From positions 1 to 6,472 of the forward strand of contig FR890626.1 of NCBI GenBank assembly GCA_000435075.1: a stretch of DNA of 6,472 nt, given 5' to 3'. This stretch comes from Bacteroides sp. CAG:770. GTDB taxonomy: Bacteria; Bacteroidota; Bacteroidia; Bacteroidales; UBA932. Shown in pieces: positions 1 to 5,877 of the stretch. Positions within the stretch are counted from its first letter, which is position 1. Each line of letters opens with the position of its first letter. The notes under the pieces are model-generated. The model worked only from the letters and a program-made list of their open reading frames with translations, made no database searches and was not told the DNA's origin. The position numbers and the translations under genes were made by a program.

Positions 1-46
1 AGACTCGCAAAGATTACCAAGTTATTTTTTAAGGATTACTAAATAA
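1..46 (+). repeat. R1: right-end copy of the dispersed repeat
   Basis: This stretch matches 621-666 at 43 of 46 positions in the same orientation, offset by exactly 620 bp. The only differences are at 5-6 and 43. It begins at the window edge, so the rest of the element probably lies upstream, outside the window. It contains gattac twice, 22 bp apart (12-17 and 34-39), each followed by a similar aagtta/aaataa tail, and gttatttttt at 21-30. It lies downstream of the TSCPD gene, beyond that gene's terminator hairpin. Confidence 0.85.
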
Positions 47-51
47 CGTGA

Positions 52-110
52 AAAAAATAACCTGCCTCAGATTAGGAGAAGATTCCCTTAGATGATGCAG
101 GTTATTTTTT
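52..110. terminator. Bidirectional intrinsic terminator downstream of the TSCPD gene
   Basis: Arms aaaaaataacctgc (52-65) and gcaggttatttttt (97-110) form a perfect 14-bp inverted repeat around a 31-nt loop. After one mismatch (66/96) three more pairs are possible. On either strand the hairpin is preceded by A6 and followed by T6, the layout of a two-way Rho-independent terminator. It starts about 30 bp past the TSCPD stop codon and should end that transcript, and perhaps also one arriving on the + strand from the left. The long loop is unusual for a simple terminator. Confidence 0.72.
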
Positions 111-140
111 GAATATCACTAAACTTCCGCCACAGAACGT

Positions 141-446
141 CTAACCTAGAACCTTGGTCATGACGCGTGAAAGCTGGTCTGTGCAGGATGTACCGCGGCC
201 ATGACAATCAACACCGGCAAGAATACGGGCAACGTCCGCTGCGGGCATACCCTCGACAAGACGGCCGATAGCCCTGAGATTACCCTCACAGCCACGGACA
301 TAGGTCAGGTTGTGAACCTTGCCGTCAATAATGTCAAAGTCAATCTGACGTGAGCAGACCAGGGCACTTGTAGCCGCAGTGATATGACGCACGCCATCAT
401 TGACAGTATCACTCAAAATCTTGAAATCGTCTCCTTTATTTTCCAT
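141..446 (-). CDS. TSCPD domain-containing protein (TIGR03905-like)
   Basis: A small protein of 101 residues, probably cytosolic because no signal peptide or membrane segment is visible. It resembles the short stand-alone TSCPD proteins; the same domain occurs near the C-terminus of some ribonucleotide reductases, but its function is not established. Diagnostic stretches are VRGCEGNLRAIGRLVEGM (residues 50-67) and CHGRGTSCTD (81-90). Four cysteines (31, 53, 81, 88) sit where the family keeps them and could bind a metal; that last point is inference. The name-giving motif reads TSCTD here, with Thr in place of Pro. The ATG at 446 is the only sensible start, since it leaves about 20 residues before the domain; no Shine-Dalgarno is visible. 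The gene lies downstream of tadA on the same strand, but 277 bp of structured repeat separates them, so it is probably not simply co-transcribed with it. Confidence 0.85.
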   Translation of the reverse strand: MENKGDDFKILSDTVNDGVRHITAATSALVCSRQIDFDIIDGKVHNLTYVRGCEGNLRAIGRLVEGMPAADVARILAGVDCHGRGTSCTDQLSRVMTKVLG

Positions 447-476
447 ATCATCAATTGGTTATAAAATTCCACACAA

Positions 477-490
477 CGGGGAAAACCCCG
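477..490. other. Small GC-rich hairpin next to the inverted repeat
   Basis: cgggg (477-481) and ccccg (486-490) pair perfectly around an aaaa loop (tttt on the - strand). It stands one base outside the outer end of the large inverted repeat at 492, and about 30 bp upstream of the TSCPD start codon. No T-run follows on either strand, so it is not an obvious terminator. On the - strand it would lie in the leader of the TSCPD mRNA if transcription starts further upstream. Confidence 0.55.
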
Positions 491-491
491 A

Positions 492-670
492 ATAATCGTT
501 AAGTAAGCATGAAGCATAAGTTGGTAAAGATTTGTGAAGGATTTTCGAGGATAGATTTCTTTTCGAAGAAGGAGTGTACTGGACGTACACGACTGATGAG
601 AGAAGGAATCTAGACCGAAAAGACAAGCAAAGATTACCAAGTTATTTTTTAAGGATTACTAAGTAATTAT
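492..670 (+). repeat. ~180-bp imperfect inverted repeat, candidate structured RNA
   Basis: Pairs traced by hand, from the inside out: 574-579/585-590 (gtgtac/gtacac, loop tggac); an internal loop; 552-564/600-612 (13 bp with two T-G pairs); 550-551 opposite 613-614 (GA/GA, a possible tandem G-A motif); 542-547/616-621; 531-535/627-631 (one T-G pair); 521-527/634-640 (ttggtaa/ttaccaa); 516-519/642-645; 502-506/656-660; 492-496/666-670. All three wobble pairs are G-U on the + strand and would be A-C on the - strand, so a folded RNA would be read from +, opposite to the flanking genes. No promoter for it is apparent. The right end (621-666) recurs at 1-46 and partly at 3790-3830. It could be a palindromic intergenic repeat, a miniature mobile element, or a non-coding RNA. 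Confidence 0.65.
621..666 (+). repeat. R2: right-end copy of the dispersed repeat
   Basis: Near-identical (43/46) to 1-46 in direct orientation. It forms the right-hand flank of the large inverted repeat and carries gttatttttt at 641-650, directly after the stem that closes at 640. It shows the same internal 22-bp period (gattac at 632-637 and 654-659). The matching sequence ends shortly after this point; 671-723 is unique and shows nothing recognisable before the tadA stop codon. Confidence 0.85.
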
Positions 671-723
671 ACTCAGTCCCTGCCCGTGGCAAACCGGAAC
701 GTAAATCAAGACCGGGTACTACG

Positions 724-1161
724 TCAGCGCTTTTTCCTGAAAAATTCAGACACTATACTTCCACACTCGTCAGCCATGATACCTGACGACACCTCCGTCT
801 TCGGATGAAGTAGGGACGGGGAAAAACGGGAATAGCCGCGTTTCGGATCAGACGCACCATAGACAATCCGCCCTATCTGAGCCCATGCAGAAGCTGCAGC
901 ACACATCGGACAAGGCTCCACGGTCACGTATAAAGTGCAGTCATTGAGATACTTGCCGCCCATAGCTTCAGTCGCTGCCGTCAATGCAATCATCTCTGCA
1001 TGGGCAGTAGGGTCATGAAGCCTTTCAGTCATGTTATGCCCTTTGGCAATCACACGGCCCTTGAAAGCAATGACGGCACCTATAGGAATCTCGTCCTCGG
1101 ACTCCGCCTCCCTGGCTTCGCGCAAGGCCTCCTTCATGAATTTTTCATCAAGTTCTGCCAT
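724..1161 (-). CDS. tadA: tRNA-specific adenosine deaminase TadA
   Basis: TadA converts adenosine 34 of the anticodon wobble position (tRNA-Arg ACG in most bacteria) to inosine, a zinc-dependent hydrolytic deamination in the cytoplasm. The 145-residue length is close to the usual ~150. The deaminase signature is complete: HAE at 54-56, giving the zinc-binding His54 and the proton-shuttling Glu56, and PCPMC at 83-87 with zinc-binding Cys84 and Cys87. Other family stretches are IPIGAVI (25-31), NMTERLHDPTAHAE (43-56) and GRIVYGASDPKRG. The ATG at 1161 lies 3 bp after the stop codon of the upstream peptidase gene, so the two are probably co-transcribed and translationally coupled. Related nucleoside or guanine deaminases share the HAE/PCxxC fold, but the overall sequence fits TadA best. 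Confidence 0.95.
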   Translation of the reverse strand: MAELDEKFMKEALREAREAESEDEIPIGAVIAFKGRVIAKGHNMTERLHDPTAHAEMIALTAATEAMGGKYLNDCTLYVTVEPCPMCAAASAWAQIGRIVYGASDPKRGYSRFSPSLLHPKTEVSSGIMADECGSIVSEFFRKKR

Positions 1162-1164
1162 GAC

Positions 1165-1836
1165 CTAGTCTCTACGCGCGATACCTATATAATAAAGCAG
1201 GGTAGCCAAAGAACTGACGGCAGCTATCACGTAAGTATATGCAGCCCACTTCAATGCATCGATTGCCATCGGTCTTGTCTCATAGTCGGTGATGCCGGCA
1301 GTCTCAAGCCATCTTACCGCACGTGCACTAGCATTGATCTCGACAGGAAGAGTCACGAAACTGAACAGTGTCGTCATGGCAAAAAGAGCGATTCCGAGCC
1401 AAAGGAGTGCAGGGAAAGTATTGACAACAAGAATACCGATGAGAAGAATCCACTGCATGATGTTGCTGGCGAAAGAAACGACAGGAACAAGGGCGGTGCG
1501 CAATTTCAGAGGAGCATAGCCGACAGAATGCTGGACGACGTGGCCACACTCATGGGCAGCCACGGCAGCCGCAGCCACAGAACGGCCATAATAAACAGAT
1601 TTGCTGAGGTTTACAGTCTTTGTTGCCGGATTGTAATGGTCGGTAAGCTGACCTTCTATGCACTCCACCTTGACATCATAAATGCCATTGTCATGCATCA
1701 TCTTCATAGCAATCTCCGCACCCGACATATCTGAGCGCAAAGACACTTTCGAATACTTTTCAAATCTGCTCTTCAACATGAACTGGACGAGCATGCCGGC
1801 AAACATAAGCAGAATAAAAAAACTCCAATATCCCAT
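1165..1836 (-). CDS. YugP-type neutral zinc metallopeptidase, membrane-bound
   Basis: An integral membrane protein of 223 residues in the YugP/zinc-dependent neutral peptidase family, whose substrates are not known. An N-terminal membrane segment (about 3-21) is followed by a soluble part with MSGAEIAMKMMHDNGI and GQLTDHYNPATKTVNLS (62-78). The zincin motif HECGH lies at 95-99 (ligands His95 and His99, catalytic Glu96). Two hydrophobic segments (about 116-138 and 143-163) lead into LPVEINAS, where Glu166 is the likely third zinc ligand, and a last hydrophobic helix lies near the C-terminus (about 200-217). The open frame extends to an ATG at 1923, but those extra 29 residues are polar, precede the normal family start, and would lie upstream of the likely promoter; the start at 1836 (MGYWSFFILL) is preferred. 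It is the first gene of a pair with tadA. Confidence 0.92.
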   Translation of the reverse strand: MGYWSFFILLMFAGMLVQFMLKSRFEKYSKVSLRSDMSGAEIAMKMMHDNGIYDVKVECIEGQLTDHYNPATKTVNLSKSVYYGRSVAAAAVAAHECGHVVQHSVGYAPLKLRTALVPVVSFASNIMQWILLIGILVVNTFPALLWLGIALFAMTTLFSFVTLPVEINASARAVRWLETAGITDYETRPMAIDALKWAAYTYVIAAVSSLATLLYYIGIARRD

Positions 1837-1842
1837 AATTTT

Positions 1843-1874
1843 CAAATTTCGATTCCGGAACTGACCGGAACAAT
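1843..1874 (-). promoter_or_regulatory. Candidate promoter of the peptidase-tadA operon
   Basis: On the - strand GAAATTTG (1850 to 1843) differs by one base from the Bacteroidetes -7 element TAnnTTTG. ATTG (1874 to 1871) lies 20 bp upstream, the expected distance for a -33 TTTG element. Transcription would begin within a few bases of the ATG at 1836, giving an almost leaderless mRNA. The match is imperfect and this is a modest-confidence call. It supports the 1836 start over 1923. Confidence 0.38.
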
Positions 1875-1905
1875 TGTTAATAACCCGTCCGGAATGGAAC
1901 CGGAC
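1853..1905. promoter_or_regulatory. Cluster of CCGGA inverted repeats, possible operator
   Basis: Three symmetric sites lie in 53 bp: ttccgg-6-ccggaa (1853-1870), the perfect palindrome aacaattgtt (1869-1878) and gtccgg-7-ccggac (1887-1905). CCGG occurs four times. The first two sites overlap the candidate spacer and -33 region of the peptidase promoter, so a dimeric regulator could bind here. No known regulator is recognised, and chance occurrence of short palindromes cannot be excluded. Confidence 0.35.
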
Positions 1906-2014
1906 CATATTTCCATGCACCACATGGGTGCAGATAAACCAGTCCTGAACAAATCAAATAGCAGACCACAGCGAAGATAGCATAAAAAATATTCCCTCAC
2001 TCAGATAATTTTGG

Positions 2015-2022
2015 TATTTTTG
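2015..2022 (+). promoter_or_regulatory. alr promoter, -7 element
   Basis: TATTTTTG is a full match to the Bacteroidetes -7 consensus TAnnTTTG and is followed by gcatc, so transcription should start near 2027-2030. That leaves a leader of about 50 nt before the alr ATG at 2078. No clear TTTG is present 19-21 bp upstream, so the -33 part is weak. Confidence 0.6.
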
Positions 2023-2040
2023 CATCATAAAAAGGGAAAA

Positions 2041-2094
2041 ATGAAACGCCGGGCGGACCGGCACATATTTCAGGAAAATGCTGAAGGAAAATGA
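2041..2094 (+). other. 17-codon leader ORF overlapping the alr start
   Basis: The ATG at 2041 opens a 17-codon frame (MKRRADRHIFQENAEGK) ending at TGA 2092-2094, past the alr ATG at 2078 and in a different frame. A purine-rich AAGGG lies 4-5 nt before this ATG, while the alr ATG has nothing comparable at the normal spacing. It would lie in the leader made from the predicted promoter. It could couple translation to alr by termination and re-initiation, or it may be chance; there is no sign of a conserved peptide. Confidence 0.3.
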
Positions 2095-3187
2095 TTTTTC
2101 ACGACTGGAACTAAGACTTGGAGCCTGTCGTGACAACTATAGATATTTCAGGGGGCTTCTAGAGCCGACGACCAAACTTCTGGTACTCGTAAAGGCCAAT
2201 GCATACGGGCACGGAGCAGTGGAATTTGCAGCGATGATGCAAAAGGAAGGAGCTGATTACCTGGCAGTTGCATACCCGATAGAAGGCATGGAGCTACGCC
2301 GTTCAGGTATAAGTCTTCCGATACTCGTACTCACCGCGGGAACGGACTACTACAACGAAATCATTGACAGCAGACTGGAGCCCGGAATCCCGAACATCTA
2401 CTCACTCCGCATCCTCTGCGATACCTTGGAGAAAAGGGGAATCACCGACTTTCCGATACACATAAAGTTGGATACCGGCATGCACCGACTGGGGTTCATG
2501 ACAAGCGAACTGCAGGAACTGACAGACTTTCTGAAAGACTGCAAATATGTCAGAGTCAAGTCGATCTATTCACACCTTGCCGCAGCAGAAGACCCGGAAT
2601 CGGACGATTTCACACTCGGTCAGATAAAAATGTTCGAGGCCAATGCCGAAAGGATAATCTCGGAAATCGGATACAGGCCAATGCTGCACATCCTCAACTC
2701 TGCAGGAATAGAGAGATTCCCGGCCTATCAGCATGACATGGTGCGTCTCGGTATCGGAATCTATGGCATCAGTGCACTTAGAGACGTCAAACTCTCTCCT
2801 GTCGCATCATTGAAATGCAAAGTTCTGCAAGTCAAGCATCTGCTCCCGTCAGACGGAACCATCGGATATGGCCGTCACGGGCAGATTGCACCAGAAGGAA
2901 CCGATATCGCCACGATACCGGTAGGATATGCGGACGGCATTGACAGGCATCTCGGCTGCGGAAGGGCGTCATTCTCACTCAACGGCCATAGGGTACCGAC
3001 CATAGGGAATATCTGCATGGACATGTGCATGCTCGATGTGACAGGCACAAATGCAAAACCCGGAGACACGGTCACCATTTTCGGTGAAGACCCGACTGTC
3101 TCCGAGCTGGCTGATATCTTGGGAACGATTCCATACGAGATTATGACAAGCATCCCGAGAAGAATCGACCGCGAAATAATCAAATAA
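2078..3187 (+). CDS. alr: Alanine racemase
   Basis: A PLP-dependent enzyme that interconverts L- and D-alanine and supplies D-alanine for peptidoglycan in the cytoplasm. The 369-residue length is normal for the family. The N-terminal TIM barrel holds VKANAYGHG with the PLP-binding Lys39. HIKLDTGMHRLGF (128-140) contains Lys130, the residue usually carbamylated, and Arg137. NSAGIERFP and MVRLGIGIYGIS complete the barrel. The second catalytic base is Tyr264 in GYGRHG. The C-terminal beta domain has IPVGYADGIDR and GNICMDMCMLDVTG. The start at 2078 leaves only a few residues before the first barrel strand, as in relatives. This is a stand-alone racemase, not the MurF-Alr fusion seen in some Bacteroidetes. 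It is divergent from the peptidase gene, has its own -7 element, and converges on the DJ-1 gene 25 bp away with no obvious terminator between them. Confidence 0.96.
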   Translation: MLKENDFSRLELRLGACRDNYRYFRGLLEPTTKLLVLVKANAYGHGAVEFAAMMQKEGADYLAVAYPIEGMELRRSGISLPILVLTAGTDYYNEIIDSRLEPGIPNIYSLRILCDTLEKRGITDFPIHIKLDTGMHRLGFMTSELQELTDFLKDCKYVRVKSIYSHLAAAEDPESDDFTLGQIKMFEANAERIISEIGYRPMLHILNSAGIERFPAYQHDMVRLGIGIYGISALRDVKLSPVASLKCKVLQVKHLLPSDGTIGYGRHGQIAPEGTDIATIPVGYADGIDRHLGCGRASFSLNGHRVPTIGNICMDMCMLDVTGTNAKPGDTVTIFGEDPTVSELADILGTIPYEIMTSIPRRIDREIIK

Positions 3188-3212
3188 CGGAAATAACTTG
3201 AAAAGTCGGATT

Positions 3213-3788
3213 CTATAGCATCAGACCCTGCTTGACGTTCCCTGCCACTTCTGCTCCCTTGAGATGCTCGAGAATCGCGAGAGCGAAAGGCACTGCACAG
3301 CCCGCACCGCGTCCTGTGATGAGATTTCCGTCCGTAACGGCAGGTTTCTGTTCATAGATTCCCCCACGCGCTATAGGAGCATCCTCGAAACCGTCGAAGC
3401 ATGTGAAATGCTTGCCGGCAAGGCTCGGCAACTGTGAAACCACCAGTCCGGGAGCAGCGCATATTGCAGCGACAGTACCACCTTCAGCATAGTGGAGCCT
3501 CATGAAATTGATGATTTCAGAACTCTCAGCAAGATGCTTGGTTCCAGGCATACCGCCGGGGAAGATAATCGTATCCAACTCATCGGTACCATCGAGTTGG
3601 ACACCGGCTTTAAACTCATCATAGGTCATGTCCGCCACAATAGTGGCCTTATGCGATCCGGTTACGAATTTGTCGCGATGAATCGAGACAGTCTTTACAT
3701 CTACGCCTCCCCTACGGAGGATGTCAAGTGGCGCAAGCGCTTCCATTTCCTCGAAACCGTTGGCCAGAAAAATATATACGCCTTTCAT
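3213..3788 (-). CDS. DJ-1/PfpI family protein
   Basis: A cytosolic single-domain protein of 191 residues in the DJ-1/ThiJ/PfpI superfamily, DJ-1 subgroup. Members have been described as deglycases, chaperones or oxidative-stress sensors, and the function of this one cannot be fixed from sequence. The Rossmann-like core begins at KGVYIFLANGFEEMEAL, with Glu16 matching the conserved acidic partner of the active cysteine. PGGMPG (77-82) forms the oxyanion loop. The nucleophile elbow AAICAAPG places Cys110 where DJ-1 has Cys106. GRGAGCAVPFALAILEHL is the typical C-terminal helix region. The ATG at 3788 is directly preceded by the AT-rich repeat R3. It follows the BT_3928-like gene by 43 bp on the same strand, so it may be the last gene of a tmk-led operon. 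Confidence 0.9.
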   Translation of the reverse strand: MKGVYIFLANGFEEMEALAPLDILRRGGVDVKTVSIHRDKFVTGSHKATIVADMTYDEFKAGVQLDGTDELDTIIFPGGMPGTKHLAESSEIINFMRLHYAEGGTVAAICAAPGLVVSQLPSLAGKHFTCFDGFEDAPIARGGIYEQKPAVTDGNLITGRGAGCAVPFALAILEHLKGAEVAGNVKQGLML

Positions 3789-3789
3789 A

Positions 3790-3830
3790 ATATAATTAAG
3801 TAACTAAGTAATCCTTAAAAAATAACTCTT
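3790..3830 (-). repeat. R3: inverted partial copy of the dispersed repeat
   Basis: Read on the - strand, 3827 to 3807 is identical over 21 bases to parts of R1 (20-40) and R2 (640-660), comprising a, gttatttttt and aaggattact. After a 5-base insertion, the aattata that follows R2 also recurs. On the + strand the outer part reads as an 8-bp tandem (taagtaac, taagtaat). It fills most of the 43-bp gap between the BT_3928-like gene and the DJ-1 gene, directly behind tandem stop codons TAG TAA. The inner half of the large inverted repeat is absent, so this is only an end. Confidence 0.75.
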
Positions 3831-3831
3831 A

Positions 3832-5067
3832 CTAAAGAATCAACATCAGAACAAAAGAATAGAGCATGAACGCCTCGAAATAAAGACGTCCCTTGCCGTC
3901 AGCATCCAGCATGACCTCTGTACTGTCCATTCTCACAAGTTTTGCGAGTCTCCTGGAGCTGGGCAGACTACGGCCGGCCCACTTCCTGATTATATTGCCG
4001 TCATTGAAATATACCGCTCCTCCATTTGACCTATTGAGCGAGATAAGCGTCTTGTAATCAGAATAATACACAGACGTGAGCAATAGCATTGACTTATCCC
4101 TTTCGAGACCGGCATGGGCAATTTCCGACGCGAATGAGTCAGGTGTTCCGGCAACGAGCAGAAGCGGCACGAATCCAGCTTCTGCAGCATCGGAAAGGAC
4201 TCTGGCGGCATTGTCCCAATTCTTCGGTTTCATTCTGGCAGGTTCCGGCACCGATATGGTCATTACGAGCCCGTCAGCTGCGAGTGTGTCTCGGTACTCC
4301 CCTGTCGAATCCGTGAACGACAGACGCGGATAGCTGCTTTCCTTTATATGGTCCTGTTTCCGGACAGTGCGCGTCTCGACGAAAGTCCAGGTGGAATCAG
4401 GCAGATTGTTCAATGTGAATATTCCGGTCTTTCCATTCTTTTCATACACGAACGTGGAAATATACTCCTCCTCGTCTCTATCCGGAATCCCAGCAGCCGC
4501 CTCCAGTTTGGAAGAAAGATTGAAAGGAGTGAGTTCCAGCATCGGAATGAACATGAGAGAGTAAATCGCGAAGAATATTACTACGGCTCCTGTCAATGCG
4601 AATGTGACGTATTTGCTCTTCTTCGGCTTGCCGAATTCCTTGTAAGGAAGAAAGGCTGCGAGAATCAGCACGCACAATATCACATTCTTCAGAAACGACT
4701 GGAAATGAGTAAGATGCACAGCCTCCCCGAAACATCCGCAGTCCATCTGGGGATTCAGGATCCACAGCAGAAGCGTAAGCAAGGTAAACCCGGCCATGAC
4801 TACTGTGGAAGCCCAGGCGGCTGTCTTTCTGGCAACTCCGGTCACCAGACACACGCCAAGGAAGGTCTCCAGAAAGGCGAAGCCTTCCGCCACCACCCCC
4901 GCTGCAGGACGGAAAAAACCAAGATGAAGAAAAGAAAAATACTCCCTGACAATCAACATTGATCCCACAGGATCCATAAGTTTCAGGATGCCGGCCACAA
5001 AAAATACCAGACCGACAATTACGGCGCACAGACGCCTCACTTTATTACCGGGATAACGAATACTCAT
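3832..5067 (-). CDS. BT_3928-like DoxX/MauE-type membrane protein
   Basis: An inner-membrane protein of 411 residues resembling the Bacteroidetes BT_3928 family, whose role is unknown. The N-terminal half has the DoxX/MauE-like helix bundle: membrane segments at about 12-32, 55-78, 84-104, 124-142 and 153-175, with the motif DCGCFGEAVHLT (109-120) between the third and fourth. The paired Cys110 and Cys112 suggest a redox role, which is inference. Residues 180-390 form a soluble, probably periplasmic part; 284-370 resembles a thioredoxin-like fold (LLLVAGTP, GGAVYFNDGNIIRKWAGRSLP) without a CxxC, so it would not be an active thioredoxin. A last hydrophobic stretch (396-411) ends abruptly at TAG TAA beside repeat R3, and the tail may be shortened. 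The ATG at 5067 is 24 bp after the tmk stop codon and has GGAGA a few bases upstream; co-transcription with tmk is likely. Confidence 0.82.
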   Translation of the reverse strand: MSIRYPGNKVRRLCAVIVGLVFFVAGILKLMDPVGSMLIVREYFSFLHLGFFRPAAGVVAEGFAFLETFLGVCLVTGVARKTAAWASTVVMAGFTLLTLLLWILNPQMDCGCFGEAVHLTHFQSFLKNVILCVLILAAFLPYKEFGKPKKSKYVTFALTGAVVIFFAIYSLMFIPMLELTPFNLSSKLEAAAGIPDRDEEEYISTFVYEKNGKTGIFTLNNLPDSTWTFVETRTVRKQDHIKESSYPRLSFTDSTGEYRDTLAADGLVMTISVPEPARMKPKNWDNAARVLSDAAEAGFVPLLLVAGTPDSFASEIAHAGLERDKSMLLLTSVYYSDYKTLISLNRSNGGAVYFNDGNIIRKWAGRSLPSSRRLAKLVRMDSTEVMLDADGKGRLYFEAFMLYSFVLMLIL

Positions 5068-5091
5068 AGTTTCTCCAATTCCGAAAGTGAT

Positions 5092-5772
5092 TTATTTCCA
5101 ATTTTTGTCAATTTCAGTCCTTACCTCAGTCGCAATCATATCCGGAGGAAGCATATTTCCTTCAGAATCACTGCAGTCGATGCGAATGAAATCCGGATCG
5201 ACCTCGCATTGACCTAGATAGACTTCCCGCACGGCCTTCTGGAAATCGATGTCCGCCTCATGGATATCGCTCCTTCCGGCAAGATATTCCCTGTCATCCC
5301 CGTTGCGCGGATTCTCGAGTTTCTGCTCCACGAAACCGACCGGGACATCCAGGAAGATGTTCAAATCAGGCTTAGGCAGTCCGAACTGTCCGTATTCAGT
5401 ATCGAAAATCCATTTGCGCAGTTTCTCACGCTCCCCAGCATCCTTCATCTTGGCACATTGGTAGGCAATGTTCGAATATACGTACCTGTCCAGCAGCACA
5501 ATACCGCCATCATTCAGGGTTTTCCACATTTCGGGCGCGGCAGCATGACGGTCCTCCGCATAGAGAAGCGCAACCAGCTGGGGATGAACCTCATTGATGG
5601 CACCGAAATCTCCCCTTAGGAACTTTCCGATGAGTTCCCCATAGACCGGGGAATCGTATCTCGGGAAATGTATATATTCAAGATTCGGGCATTTGCTTTC
5701 AAGATATGTCCTCAGGCGCTTCACCTGAGTTGACTTTCCGGAGCCGTCCAGACCTTCAATTACAATCAGCAT
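5092..5772 (-). CDS. tmk: Thymidylate kinase
   Basis: Phosphorylates dTMP to dTDP with ATP in the cytoplasm, an essential step toward dTTP. Starting at 5772 it has 226 residues, a little longer than the common ~205-215. The P-loop GLDGSGKST is at 7-15. HFPRYD (35-40) supplies the dTMP-binding FPR segment, YAEDRH (71-76) corresponds to the family's second nucleotide-binding motif, and DRYVYSN (95-101) is the DRY motif. A charged LID region (NPRNGDDREYLAGRSDIHE) follows. The start is uncertain: the frame stays open upstream with ATGs at 5796, 5799 and 5844 and a TTG at 5880. Those extra residues hold two CxxC pairs (see findings), but homologous Tmks begin at the residues I chose. It heads a likely tmk/BT_3928-like/DJ-1 operon and is divergent from folP. 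Confidence 0.93.
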   Translation of the reverse strand: MLIVIEGLDGSGKSTQVKRLRTYLESKCPNLEYIHFPRYDSPVYGELIGKFLRGDFGAINEVHPQLVALLYAEDRHAAAPEMWKTLNDGGIVLLDRYVYSNIAYQCAKMKDAGEREKLRKWIFDTEYGQFGLPKPDLNIFLDVPVGFVEQKLENPRNGDDREYLAGRSDIHEADIDFQKAVREVYLGQCEVDPDFIRIDCSDSEGNMLPPDMIATEVRTEIDKNWK

Positions 5773-5869
5773 CGTGTCAAGTATATTAAGGAACATCATC
5801 CCGCAGGTATCATGTTCCGGAGTTCCACATTCAGCGCAGGACATCGTTTCCGTATGGCCGCACACAGTA

Positions 5870-5877
5870 CAAACATA
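5870..5877 (-). promoter_or_regulatory. tmk promoter, -7 element
   Basis: On the - strand TATGTTTG (5877 to 5870) fully matches TAnnTTTG. Transcription would start near 5864, giving a leader of about 90 nt to the ATG at 5772 or about 20 nt to the ATG at 5844. The region 19-21 bp upstream has TTTAG rather than TTTG. If this promoter is used, the TTG at 5880 cannot be the start codon. Confidence 0.5.

Noticed and set aside
413..640. 75-codon open frame on the - strand between tadA and the TSCPD gene
   Set aside because: It begins with TTG inside the repeat, overlaps the TSCPD start by 34 bp, resembles no known family, and is explained by the inverted repeat.
671..723. Possible small gene or remnant between R2 and the tadA stop codon
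   Set aside because: The - strand frames run only a short way before stops in the repeat, with no start codon and no recognisable motif.
1000..1734. 244-codon open frame on the + strand
   Set aside because: It lies antisense to tadA and the zinc peptidase, both with complete active-site motifs; its own translation shows no domain and looks like a shadow.
1837..1923. 29-residue N-terminal extension of the zinc peptidase
   Set aside because: It is polar, precedes the usual family start, and would lie upstream of the predicted transcription start.
3188..3212. Terminator between convergent alr and the DJ-1 gene
   Set aside because: The 25-bp gap has no GC-rich stem followed by a T-run on either strand.
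1..3830. CRISPR array or IS terminal repeats formed by R1, R2 and R3
   Set aside because: There are only three copies, irregularly spaced and in mixed orientation, with no transposase or cas gene nearby; R1 and R2 are direct, not inverted, around the TSCPD gene, and no target-site duplication could be identified.
4348..5029. Long open frames on both strands inside the BT_3928-like gene
   Set aside because: They overlap a well-supported membrane protein; their translations are low in hydrophobic structure and rich in Arg, Ser, Cys or Gln, as expected of wrong frames.
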